Positions 10,066-20,577 of a stretch of 48,178 bases of DNA are shown one piece after another. The stretch lies in contig AJWJ01000130.1 of assembly GCA_000277445.1 (NCBI GenBank), forward strand, positions 1-48,178, written 5' to 3'. Made by a program: the position numbers and the translations under genes. The stretch is from Polysphondylium violaceum (Eukaryota > Evosea > Eumycetozoa > Dictyosteliales > Dictyosteliaceae). Position 1 is the stretch's first letter; every line of letters starts with the position of its first letter. The notes beneath the pieces were generated by a model. It did not search any database and had not been told where the DNA came from. It saw only the letters and a list, made by a program, of their open reading frames with translations.

Positions 10066-11852
10066 TTAAAAATCAACCCTTTCATCAACTATAGATTTGG
10101 CAGCTTGAGTGGCCAATACTACTAATGGTATGTTGGGATTGCCAGATACTGGTGAAGGGAGAACCGATGCATCAATTACACGAAGATTCTCAGTTCCTCT
10201 TAGTTTAAATCTACTATCGATAGGAGATGATGAATTGGCTCCACCCATTCGAACGGTGCAACATGGGTGTGAGGCATAACTGGCTTTGTTTCTAATGTAT
10301 TCAATATAATCACCCATGGATTCTGTGTCTGAGGGAATAGATGGTCCATAGGTGGAGTTAGACAGTACACCAAGGATAACCAATTTCTTTTCCAATATTC
10401 TGCATTCTTTCAATGCTTTGGCATAGGTCAATAGATTCTCTCGATTGTTCATTATATCTATGGATATCTCTGGATCTTTTTTACGATCTTTATCTGTGAT
10501 CCTGATATATCCTTCTGATCCCATTCTTGTACTTTCGAAATGACACAGGAAGCCCTGTTGAGCTACATCGTAATTTAAGATATATTCAGATGAAGTACTC
10601 TTGGTGCTGTTATTGTCGGGTGGACCGTATACATGAAAACCATCATGAACACTACTTCTGTGAGGAATGGTTGTGTTTTTATATTTATCTGAAAGAGGTC
10701 TACCAAAATAGCCGCAATACATATCTTCTCTGAATCCTTTCCCGACCTCTGGGGAATGCAAAACACTCTTTATTCCAATACTCTCTATATAATTTCTATC
10801 GCCAATGCCATTAAGTTGTAACCATTTGGGGGTCTCGATTGCACCCATAGATACAATTAATTCTTTTTTAATACGAACATAGGTTGATTTAGTAATTCCT
10901 ACATTCTCCAACAATACCCCCTTTACTATTAGCTTTCCATCTCTTTTAGTAAAATGTATTTTCACTGCTCTTTCACCACTGAGCACCCTAAGATTTCTTT
11001 TGTGTACAATATCTCTTTCAACATATTGACTAAACGATGTTTGTCTAGTGGCATTATTGGTATCTGGATGAAATTTCATCATATAAACCCTATCATTATA
11101 ACTACCTCTAATCCTTCCATTTTTCAATGTTTCGTTATTGTATAGGTACCCAAGTGATTCCAGAGCTTGTCTCATTTCAGGGAATAATATTCTATTATTT
11201 GGTAGTCTATATAAACTATAATGATTCTGAACGTCCTCTAAAGCCTCTTTTGCATTTTCCCAAGTTAAATATGAATTTTCACTTAATCTTGATATCTCCT
11301 GGTAATCTGAACTTGATCCCCCCATGACTACCATAGCATTAACTGAATTACTTTTATATTACATTAATTATTATTTTATTTAAAAATCAAAAAATAAATA
11401 CTTACCAGCCACCAATTACCTTTCCTCTAGTCGAGGAAAGTGTTCTATTATTTAAACTTTGTTGAGGTTTTCCGTTAAAAATTTTAATTATCACTGGATC
11501 TGGAGTTTTTCTTAACCATTCACTCCAATTTGGAGCATTCCAAATGCCAGGACTAATATTTGAGAATTAATATTTTTAATTATTATCAAAAATAATCATT
11601 TAAAACATACTCTAAAGCCCAAGGACCTTCTTCAACCAACAAAATTCCCTTTCCCGTATCAGCCAATTTAGAAGCCAACACTGAACCAGTGGTACCTGCG
11701 CCTAAAATACAATAATCTGAAACAATAATTTCATTTGGTTCACCTCCATTCTCTTTAAAAAATTCATTTTCCAACGAGTCAAAACCACCTCTACACTGGG
11801 ACACAATGGTAAATAGTAAAATCAGAATTAAAAAACTATTTTCTAACTTCAT
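10066..11852 (-). CDS. GMC oxidoreductase C, secreted
   Basis: Three exons, 11852-11611, 11552-11406 and 11350-10066, give about 557 aa. There is a signal peptide (ENSFLILILLFTIVSQCRG), the FAD Rossmann motif YCILGAGTTGSVLASKL, then PGIWNAPNWSEW and KVIGGCNSVNAMVVMGGS across introns at the same sites and phases as copy B (both middle exons are 147 nt). The active-site motif [10 protein letters not shown] with His491 and [14 protein letters not shown] are intact. It is the first gene, in transcription order, of the three-copy array. The role should be FAD-dependent oxidation of an extracellular or luminal alcohol or sugar; the substrate is not readable from sequence. Poly-pyrimidine and TTAATTAATTT motifs upstream resemble those before copies A and B. 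Confidence 0.9.
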
Positions 11853-12293
11853 TCTCTGTCCATCTGTCTATAATAATATTGATAATGAACAATTAGTTAA
11901 ATGACAACTACAACAACAACAGGTAATTATAATATTTATGTATTGAAAAAAAGAATGTCAATTTAATTTTTATTAAAAACAAACTTATCTCCTTTTTTAA
12001 ATCCTACCCCCACACGACAACTTTAAAGATTTATAAACAACCCCCAACTGGTTAATTAATTTAAAAGTATTTAAATACTCTTCTCACCAAATAAAGTATA
12101 TATCTGATGTCCAACAAAGAATTGCTTTATAATAAAAAAAATAAAGACCATCTTTTAAAAGAATGGGCAAAAACCAAACGTAAAAGAGATTAAATATAAA
12201 CAACGGCATCATATATTCGCCAACCTATTTACATTTTATCATATGATGATCATATTATTGCTATTATAATATAGAGAATATGTTCAATATATC
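11853..12293. other. Intergenic region upstream of GMC C
   Basis: About 440 bp between GMC copy C (5' end) and vps22 (3' end), with no convincing reading frame. It contains C-rich patches (tacccccacac near 12005, aacccccaac near 12039), a TTAATTAATTT motif at 12052-12062, and a ggtaattataatat stretch. The C-rich patches resemble CA/GT-rich G-box-like elements that drive developmental genes in Dictyostelium, which is only a suggestion here. Confidence 0.5.
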
Positions 12294-13260
12294 TTAATTT
12301 TCGAATGAATTTCCCCATAAACTAGGGAACCAGTACATAACCTCTGTGGACTGGTCATCAATCCATGCAATACCCTCTTGAAGCAAAAAGTTCTATCATA
12401 GTAAAGTTCAGTACGATTAGTATTGCATTGTAAAGTGTTATTTAATCATCATAATACATACCAATACACTGTTTGTTCTCTCTAAATTCCATTTTAATTC
12501 AGATTGTATAATTGATACAGTTGTAAACCCTTTTTGTTGTGCTACGACCAAAACATCTGTATGATCTTTATTTAATTCACACGGCACAGATTGCACAATC
12601 TTTTTTGAATCTATCTTTAATATATTAAATCCATTTCCTAAAACTTTTAATTTACCTATAGCACTTTCTATATCATCACTATTTTGTATTATCATCATCG
12701 TCATCATTGTTAATAAAGTGATGATTGATAAATCTAAAATGAGTCTATCTCTAAATCTACGTACCAACTAATTTCTATTGAATTCTTTCCTCTCATTTTT
12801 CGAATATATTCCAATAATAAATTCATTTCTATAAGTCCACCATTACTAGATCTATATTTTAAACAAACTTCAATAATCTGAACACCCAATTCATAATAGA
12901 AATCACCAACACCTAATACTTGAGACCAAAAACCTTTACCCGCTATTATTATCATAAATTGAATATGAATATTAATAACAATTTACATTATCTTGTTTAT
13001 GATAATGTCGAATACAAACAAGCTAAAGGATCAACACCAATCATTAAACACATGTCATTAAAATGTTTTCTAAATTCAGGATTCTTTTGTATATCTTTTT
13101 TATGTTTAATTGCAAACTGTTCCAAGTTTTCTTTAAAGACCACCAATTGGTCTTTAATTTTATTCACACTGTCTTGATTGATTTGCTCACCAATGGTCTG
13201 CAATTGTTTTTGTTGCAACGTGTGTTTTTGTACTGCTTGTATACCGACTCCTCTTCTCAT
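12294..13260 (-). CDS. vps22: ESCRT-II subunit Vps22/SNF8 (EAP30)
   Basis: Four exons, 13260-13020, 12942-12765, 12678-12462 and 12392-12294, give about 244 aa, near the usual 230-260. The start MRRGVGIQAVQ is the conserved Vps22 N-terminus. The coiled region FRKHFNDMC leads to GVDPLASGKGFWSQVLGVGD, which is created exactly by joining exons 1 and 2, then FYYELGVQIIEVC, AIGKLKVLGNGF, QSVPCELNKDHT and the second winged helix ending EGIAWIDDQ and YWFPSLWGNSF. ESCRT-II (Vps22, Vps36, two Vps25) binds ubiquitinated cargo on endosomes and nucleates ESCRT-III for multivesicular body formation. The C-terminus stops soon after the second winged helix, shorter than animal SNF8. The gene is head-to-head with the mitochondrial carrier, with 155 bp between start codons. 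Confidence 0.93.
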
Positions 13261-13415
13261 TATATCTTTCTCTCTGTGTGTGGAATAAATTAAAATAATG
13301 AAATTGTTGCAAAAATCATCATAAATTTGCAAAAGATTTTTTTTTTTTTTTTTTTTTTTTTCTATCTTGGGTGCATGTAGGGGTGTGATCTTCATAAACA
13401 TACCATCACAACAAC
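13261..13415. promoter_or_regulatory. Short divergent promoter with a 25-nt T run
   Basis: The 155 bp between the vps22 and carrier start codons contain an uninterrupted T run at 13337-13361 and little else. The compact spacing implies a bidirectional promoter; long homopolymer runs of this kind are common and probably nucleosome-excluding in dictyostelid promoters. No TATA-like box is distinct from the general AT background. Confidence 0.5.
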
Positions 13416-14716
13416 ATGTCATTTAGCACATCAGATAGTAAATATTATATAATAATGATCATGGTGGACATATATATTGATATTAATATTGAATATAGAG
13501 AATGAATCACAAATTAAGCAATTTATCGTTAGCGGTGTTGCCGGTATGATTGCATCGGCGATCACTCATCCTATAGATTCATTAAAGGTTAGAATGCAAC
13601 TACAAGGTGAATTAGAATCAACAACCCAACAAATCATAAATAATGCAGCAAAGACAGCCAAGCCTGAAAAAGGTACCCTCAGAATGTTGAGTCATATCCA
13701 TCAAACCGAAGGTCTATTTACTTTATATAAAGGTTTATCTGCCTCTCTTTTAAGACAAGCTACATATACTACTACAAGATTTGGTCTCTATGGCGTAATT
13801 AAAGATATTTTAAACAAAGATAATAGTATGTATTGTCGTTTTTGTTAGATCAGATATATATGAATTATACTAATTATTGATATGTTTAAATAAATTAATA
13901 GAAGCATTCCCATTCCATAAAAAGGTATTGGTTGGAATGATCTCTGGTGCAGGTGGAGCTGTATGTATACATATGCAATTCAAGTTAGCATTAGTTTAAT
14001 ATTAATCCATCATAAATATAGATTGTCGGAACACCAGCAGATGTCATTATGGTTAGAATGCAAGCAGATGGTAAATTACCACCACAACAAAGAAGAAATT
14101 ATACAAGTGCATTTAATGGTCTCTATAGAATTACAAAAGAAGAAGGACTTTTATCATTATGGAAAGGTTGTAGTCCAAATATTATTAGAGCAATGTTTAT
14201 GACTGCTGGTCAAATTGCATCTTATGATCAAGCCAAACAAATGATGATAACTTCTGGTTATTTCCAAGATAATATTAATACTCATTTAATGTATGTGTTG
14301 TTAATGTCTTTATTGTTTTTGTTATTGTTATATGTAATATTAATATCTATATTATTTAGTGCAAGTACAATTGCAGCATTTGTAGCCTCATTGGTCACCA
14401 GTCCAATGGATGTAATAAAAACTAGAATTATGAATTCATCTAAATCCTCTACCGTTTATAAAGGAACTTTTGATTGTTTTGCTCAAGTATGTAATTTTTA
14501 ATTTCACCGATATTCTTTATCATTACACCAACAACAACGTTATTCATATTAACACGAAATAACATTCATCAGACATTTAAATCTGAAGGTGTAGCAGCAT
14601 TTTATAAAGGCTTTGGACCATATTTCCTTAGATTAGGTCCACACACTATTTTAACTTTTATTTTTGTAGAGCAATTGTCATCATTGTGGAAAAAATGTTC
14701 AAATATGTGGAAATAA
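13416..14716 (+). CDS. Mitochondrial carrier, dicarboxylate/oxoglutarate type
   Basis: Six exons, 13416-13437, 13499-13825, 13902-13960, 14022-14290, 14360-14486 and 14573-14716, give about 315 aa, normal for SLC25. All three signature repeats are present: HPIDSLKVRMQLQGE, TPADVIMVRMQAD and SPMDVIKTRIMN, each starting a pair of membrane helices. GLYRITKEEGL, GQIASYDQAKQ and GPHTILTFIFVEQL resemble the SLC25A10/A11 dicarboxylate and 2-oxoglutarate carriers, and also the plant/dictyostelid UCP-like group. It should exchange dicarboxylates across the inner membrane; the exact substrate is uncertain. The first exon is only 22 nt (MSFSTSD) and is the least certain part: it restores an ATG and correct phase, whereas the following frame has no ATG before the conserved region. 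It is divergent from vps22. Confidence 0.88.
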
Positions 14717-14952
14717 ACACATTGATATATACATAACACGCACACACAAGATCAATGATCAAATTTGATGCCTCGTTTTATTATGACCAAAGAAATTTTA
14801 AAAAAATTAGGATGATTATTGCCAATTTGGAACACTAATTAATTTAAATTTAAATTAAAATTAAAAAAAATGATAATCGACTTTTGAAATAAAAACTAGG
14901 CCACCACTATTTGAGCTTTAATAAATCAGCTTAGTACACACAGCCTAGAATC

Positions 14953-15693
14953 ATGACCCAACCGCTATCTTCCTCATTTCAAGAGACTATAGATGATGGT
15001 GATGATTCTTTGGATATCTCTTTCATTGGTCCTATTGTTGATCACAGATGCGAAAACAAAGATCATTTGAATCTTTTATATAAAATCTATTGTTTGGAAA
15101 AAGATAACTCTTATCTCACCCAAAGGCTTTGTTCTCTTTCATTTGAAAACTCTGATCTCAAGGAAAAGTTAATGGACTTTAGTTTTGAATTTGATAGAAT
15201 TCAAAATGAAATTAGTTTATTTGAAACTAGGTTCCCTTGTTCTAGTTCTTCTACTTTGTCGTCATCATCATTATGGTCCTCATCACCACCATCATCGAGT
15301 ACTACTTCAGTAAATAGTGGTGAAAAAATAGTATCTTTTAGTGTCAAAGAAGCAATGAAAAGTTTAGAATCTTGGATTGCAATGGAAATTATAAACGATA
15401 GAAAACAAATCAAGATTAATAGATTGTATTCTATTCCCTTAATAGAGGGCTCAGTCTACAGGGATCAATTAGATGCAATTCTAACGACAAGTCAGAAAAA
15501 TTGGATTCAAATTTTAAAAGATTTGGGAAACAAAGAATCGAGGGCGCAGAGTAAAAAAGAGTTGTTGGAAATCATTAAAGACGAAGATGATGATCCTATG
15601 GATACGATAACCAAAACATCACTCGTCAACAAATTAGAATACTATTGTATAATTAATAAAGTTCCATTTGGCCAAAATGCATTTTATTACTAG
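14953..15693 (+). CDS. Unknown protein with coiled coil and Ser-rich linker
   Basis: A 246-aa intron-free frame starting MTQPLSSSFQE. Residues about 35-95 are predicted helical and heptad-like (LYKIYCLEKDN, DLKEKLMDFSFEFDRIQNE). They are followed by a Ser/Pro/Thr-rich low-complexity segment (about 98-122), then a charged helical C-terminal half ending VNKLEYYCIINKVPFGQNAFYY. I recognise no family. Codon usage and the clean frame support a real gene, and T-rich sequence precedes the start. It lies between the carrier (236 bp upstream) and the MESH1 gene, same strand, each probably separately transcribed. Confidence 0.65.
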   Translation: MTQPLSSSFQETIDDGDDSLDISFIGPIVDHRCENKDHLNLLYKIYCLEKDNSYLTQRLCSLSFENSDLKEKLMDFSFEFDRIQNEISLFETRFPCSSSSTLSSSSLWSSSPPSSSTTSVNSGEKIVSFSVKEAMKSLESWIAMEIINDRKQIKINRLYSIPLIEGSVYRDQLDAILTTSQKNWIQILKDLGNKESRAQSKKELLEIIKDEDDDPMDTITKTSLVNKLEYYCIINKVPFGQNAFYY

Positions 15694-15920
15694 AATATTC
15701 TTCAAAGAATAATATTCTATCGTTTTGGGAATATAAAATGAAATTTTTTTGGCACCCTATTTTGAGCACTTAGGAGCTTTTTTTGGGACATGGTCTCATT
15801 TTTACATTTTTCTCAAAAATTAAAAAATTTTAGTATAAAAAAAAATTAAATTTCAAATTTGATCAATCAAATTATCAATACAGATTTACATACACACATA
15901 CAAATATATACACATTTAAA

Positions 15921-16556
15921 ATGACAAGTCAAGAAAATACAGATATTGCAACTTTAATGAAAACCATTGAATTTGCATCAATCAAACATAGAGATCAAAG
16001 AAGAAAAGATAAACATTCGACACCATACATTAATCATCCTATTGGTGTTGCTAATCAAATTTCCCAAATTGGAAAAGTTTATGATACTGTAGTATTGCAA
16101 GCTGCACTCTTACATGACACTGTAGAAGACACCAACACAACTAAAGATGAGTTGGTAAAAGAATTTGGCCAAAAAGTTGCCGACATTGTTATGGATGTCA
16201 CAGACGATAAATCATTACCCAAAGTTGAAAGAAAGAAGCACCAAGTCGAGCATGCTGCACACATTAGTAGAGAAGCAAAATTGGTCAAGTTGTCTGATAA
16301 ACTATATAATCTCTCAGACATCTTGGGTAATGCCCCACCCTTTTGGACCGTATCTGTGATTCAAGGTTACTTTGTTTGGGGTAAAGCCGTAGTAAACCAA
16401 ATCAGAGGCACCAATAAAGCCCTCGAAGAGAAATTGGATCAAGTATTTGCCTCTTCCTTTATTTACAAGGATGGTGCCACCTATCGTGCCATTCCATGCA
16501 CACCTGAAGAAGAACCTCAATTTTTGGAATCCTATTATAAAGAAATTGCTGAATAA
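15921..16556 (+). CDS. MESH1/HDDC3-type (p)ppGpp and NADPH phosphohydrolase
   Basis: Intact 211-aa HD-domain protein, the size of metazoan MESH1 (about 180) with a short C-terminal extension. Metal and substrate motifs are in order: FASIKHRDQRRKD near residues 14-26 (first His), TPYINHPIGVA (second His), LLHDTVEDT (the HD pair plus Glu-Asp catalytic residues) and KLVKLSDKLYNLSD (last Asp). Characterised relatives remove the 3'-pyrophosphate from ppGpp and act as cytosolic NADPH phosphatases; Mn is the usual metal. No synthetase domain is fused, so it is a stand-alone hydrolase. No targeting signal is visible. In an amoeba that eats bacteria it might act on host NADPH or on nucleotides from prey; the latter is speculation. 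The flanking genes are unrelated. Confidence 0.9.
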   Translation: MTSQENTDIATLMKTIEFASIKHRDQRRKDKHSTPYINHPIGVANQISQIGKVYDTVVLQAALLHDTVEDTNTTKDELVKEFGQKVADIVMDVTDDKSLPKVERKKHQVEHAAHISREAKLVKLSDKLYNLSDILGNAPPFWTVSVIQGYFVWGKAVVNQIRGTNKALEEKLDQVFASSFIYKDGATYRAIPCTPEEEPQFLESYYKEIAE

Positions 16557-16716
16557 AGATGATTAAATGTGCAAAGACACATGTTATTGTACAATATTAA
16601 ATTAATTGATTTAAAAAAAAAAAAATAATTATTTATTTAAATATATAGGTTAGGATTTATAAATTTAATATATACCTAAATCTATTATTATTATTGATAT
16701 TATTATTATTATTACT

Positions 16717-19596
16717 TTAACTAATACACTCTAATCTATTTGGTTTAATAAATAATGTGACAAAGAGTAAAAATAAAAAGTATAGACCAGTGAGTGATAA
16801 TAAGTTTCTAAAAGCATTGAATATTCTACTTCCACCCTTTTTGTTATTGATTGCCAAAGTAGTAGTATTAACTTGTTCCTCTTGTTCTTGATTTTGATCA
16901 GTAGTATTATTGTTTTTAATTGAATTTGATTTGTCAAATTGTTCAAAAGTATTTGAAATAGTCTTTCTAATTTCTGTTGAACTTAATTGAGACTGTGAGT
17001 TTTGTTCAAGTTTTTCAATTTTATCTTCTTGTTTTTTAATGGTTTCATTTTTGTTGTTGATGATTGAAGTAAAGGATTCATTCTTTTTCAAGAGTCTTTC
17101 AATGGTACTGTTTTGGTGAGATTTAATTTGAGATACTTCAATAAACAATTGATTCCATTTACAATTTAAATCATTCAATGATTTTTGTAATTGGGTGTCA
17201 CTGTTGGCACTGTTGTTGTTGGTTAATGATGTGAGACAAGTTTGTTGATTTTGTCCAAATGGTAATACAGTAGAGTCTTGAATAAAGTTGCAAAGATTAT
17301 TAAAAGACATGCAAAGTTCTTCAACGAGCTGGACATTGTTGAATGAAGATTGTGACATTTCACTTACTAAATTTAGTTCATTGGTGAGCTCATTAAATAG
17401 CTTTGATTTTGTTGCCTCTAGAGATGAATTTAAATCCTTTAGCTCCTTGATCTCTTCCTTTAGTTCTGTATTTTCTTTTTGTAAACTATCAATTGTAAGT
17501 TCCATTTCTTTGAAAAACATATTATGATCTCCAGAGGGTGTAATAAAGGTCTTTTGATCATTTAGTTGTGATTGTCTAAATAATGATTGATCCAATGTTC
17601 TATATTGATGATATTGTTGTTGTTGTTGCTGTTGTTGATTACTATCATTTTGTTGATGTAAATTTGTTGATGAATTTAGTATATTAACATTTGTTGATAA
17701 CATATCACTACTCATCAATGGTGGTGATTGTGTTGATGGTGTACTGTTATTTCCATTTCCATTGTTACCATTATCCATCAATACCATTTGATTTATAATC
17801 TCTTCATATTTTTGATTTTGACTATTGAGTTTGATTTTTAAATTCTTGTTCTCACTTTCCAACTTTGTCAATTGTTCATCTTTAGTTTCTTTTTCTTTTT
17901 CAATTTCCATCATTTCGGTTTTCTTTTGTTTTAATTTTGTTGTTACTATAATAATAGTATTATTATTGTAATTTGTTAGATTCTATGAATATTATCTAAA
18001 ATAATATTAAACAACATACATTGAGTAATTTGTTTTCTGAGTTCATCAGTTTGTTTAGTACTTTGTATTTCTTTTTGTCGATAATGTTCAACTTCGGTAG
18101 CCAATTCATTTTTCTTTTTATCAATTTCTTTTTTAGCTGCTACTTCTTTTCTTAACTTTGTTTGTTCTTGATCTTTATTTTTAATCTCTTCCAATAGTCT
18201 TTGATTATCTTCTTCTAGTAATTTCTTTTTGTTCATTAAATCTTTTTCATTCTATGTAATATATAATCATAATGGTAGTGGTATTAGTATCATTGAGTAC
18301 ATTCAATTCATCGAGACGAGATAATAAAATACATACCTCATTTTTTAATATCAATTCTTTTGTTAACATTTCTACTTGGATTAGAAGTGGTTCAGTATCA
18401 GTTTGTTTTTGACCTTGGAGACTGGTATTGGTGCCAACACCTTCATACTCATAGGGTCCGTTTCTATTGTTTATCATCAAACTATTGTCTTGACTGATAA
18501 TATCTATAACATGGTTGTTGCTGCTGCTGTTGCTGTAATTTGTTTTATTTGATAAGCTGTTGTGATGACCGCTGATGCCATTACTACTGTGATTGCTATT
18601 GATACTTGATTGACCTAGAGAATTTAATGGATGATTCTTGATATCCTCATCCTCATTATCGATAATATCCATAATGTGATGGTTAAATAACTTTAGCAAC
18701 TCTGAGTTGTGAATGATGCCACGCTCAGAGGGTATTTTAGACAAGATGTCGGCAATGTTGTCGGGATCGGGGCCAACCAGGTTGACCAATATCGACTCCA
18801 ACTGCTGTTCGCTGATCTCCCCTTGGGGATTGGATAAGAGGTCTTGGACAAATGTCTCGGGATTAAAGGATTGTGCGGCCGACATTGATTGATACCCAAA
18901 CTCGAGGTCTTGGTCGAGCAGTGGGGTGTCGGGATCCTCTGTCGCTGACTTGCGCTCCTGCTGCGGTGTCGAGGGGAACTGTATTTGACTGGTATGTGTC
19001 TTTCTCACGGTGTAGTGGGGCGATGGTGGAATGATGGCGTTGACGCTCTCGCCAAACTTGTTGGCGGGCGGTTGATTCTTTTTGATGCTGTTGAATACCA
19101 AACTCAGATGCTTGCTACTGAGCTTTGAGGGTGAGTCGTACGGTGACTTGCTGGTGCTATTGGTGCTGCTATTAAACAAACTGTTGCTGCCCAATCCGCC
19201 ATAGGACGACAGCAGCTGCAGAGAGTGTCGTTTGTTGGTGCTGCTGCTGGTGCTGTCGAGCGACGATGTCTCAAGTTCAGATACCCTTAGTTCCTTGGGA
19301 TCAAAACTATCACTGTTTCTCTTTGATTTTACTGATGACAATGTTGTGGCTGTGGTGCTGGTGGCTGTTGTGGCTGCATGCATGCTCGTGGCGTAGTGGT
19401 GTGTGGTGTGTTGGTGGTCGAGTGCACTCGTCTGTGAATGGTAGGAGGCCGAAAGAGGTTGTGGGGGTTGCTCAACAACTACTGTTTTTAGTGTAATGTC
19501 ATCTAGTTGCTGCTGCTGCTGATTATTATTGTTACTAGTATAGACATTCTCGTCTATTTTAGGTGATGACTGAGTTGAAGAAATAATATCCATCAA
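16717..19596 (-). CDS. Tail-anchored coiled-coil protein (golgin-like)
   Basis: Three exons, 19596-18337, 18251-18020 and 17945-16717, give about 906 aa. The N-terminal 420 residues are low complexity (Ser, Thr, Asn, Gln) apart from a conserved-looking block (EFGYQSMSAAQSF through PSERGIIHNSELLKLF, about residues 230-310). From about 395 onward come long Lys/Glu/Gln heptads (LLEEDNQRLLEEIKNKDQ, KQEDKIEKLEQN). A single hydrophobic segment (LTGLYFLFLLFVTLFI) lies within 30 residues of the C-terminus, giving a tail-anchor topology with the coiled coil in the cytosol. This layout is seen in golgins, giantin and some ER/Golgi tethers, but I cannot name an orthologue, so a tethering role is inference. 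The neighbouring MESH1 gene converges on it, 160 bp away. Confidence 0.75.
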
Positions 19597-20577
19597 TTTA
19601 TTTTTTTAAAATTAAATTTCTTCTTATATTTAATGGGGGGGGTGTAAGAGTGTGAAGGTGTGTTGGTAATGGTACTAATATATAGAAAGTGTAACTAATT
19701 TAAACTAAAAATAAACAACGATATTAATTCTACCATATGTGCTTTACTATTTATATATATTTTATGTTTGTCTAATTATGTAAACACCTCAAGGACGAAA
19801 AAAGATAAATATTTTTTTTTAAAAAAAAAAATTAAAATGTTTCTTCAAAAAAAGGAGGGATTTTTCAGTAATTTATTTATGTGTGGTAGTGAAAAATAGA
19901 GACAACTGTTTTTTTTTTTAAAATAATGACATATCTCAAGTTAATCTCAACAGTTTACCCTTTTAAATACTTTCTCTTTAGAAGTAAAATAATCAATTGT
20001 GGGGATACATTATAATACCAATACAAAGATCTGATCATTAGATTGATTAAGGAAAGGTTTCCAAGCCCCTTAGAACGTTTGAGTGAGCTTTTAATAATAC
20101 AACAAAGAATATGGACAATATGTATGCAAGTAAACATTGGTTGATTTGGAATGAGAGGAGATAACTCGATTAAAATGTGACTTGTCTTTGAATTATTTTA
20201 TTTAAATAAAAAGGTGAGAATAAAATATACTTTTATTTTATTTTTTTTATCATTGAAACTTATAAAGTATATACTTTACTTTTATCTTAACCTACAGAGT
20301 GAAAAAGAAAAAGTTAAGGGTTTGAAAAAAAAAAGAAACATCATGATTTAATTCCATGTTTTTAAATATGCTTTATAGTAATAAAAATTGATTTTTCTGT
20401 AAAACCTACAAGAATTTTATGTAGAGTGGTAATCAGATTTTTGTCACTATAGAAAACAATTTAAAGATGGTATGGATCCATTGATTCAAACAGAACATAT
20501 TGATTTTTTTAAATTGTTTTCTATTTTTAGCAACAAATTTTTATTATTTTGTTTTTCAGTTTTTCAATGCTCAAAGA
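19597..20577. other. Intergenic region between divergent genes
   Basis: About 980 bp separate the coiled-coil gene (-) from the first Ubl/Mus81-like gene (+). No convincing reading frame is present. It contains a G-rich stretch (gggggggtgtaagagtgtg near 19634) just upstream of the coiled-coil gene, poly-A and poly-T runs near 19800-19830 and 19908-19918, and a short inverted pair cttaac...gttaag near 20286-20320. A splice-acceptor-like tttttcag at 20551-20559 may close a 5' leader intron of the next gene. Confidence 0.5.

Noticed and set aside
20500-20577. Upstream extension of copy 1 with a hydrophobic stretch resembling a signal peptide
   Set aside because: The extension has no ATG at its start, the paralogue begins at the equivalent of ATG 20578, and the sequence includes a likely acceptor of a leader intron.
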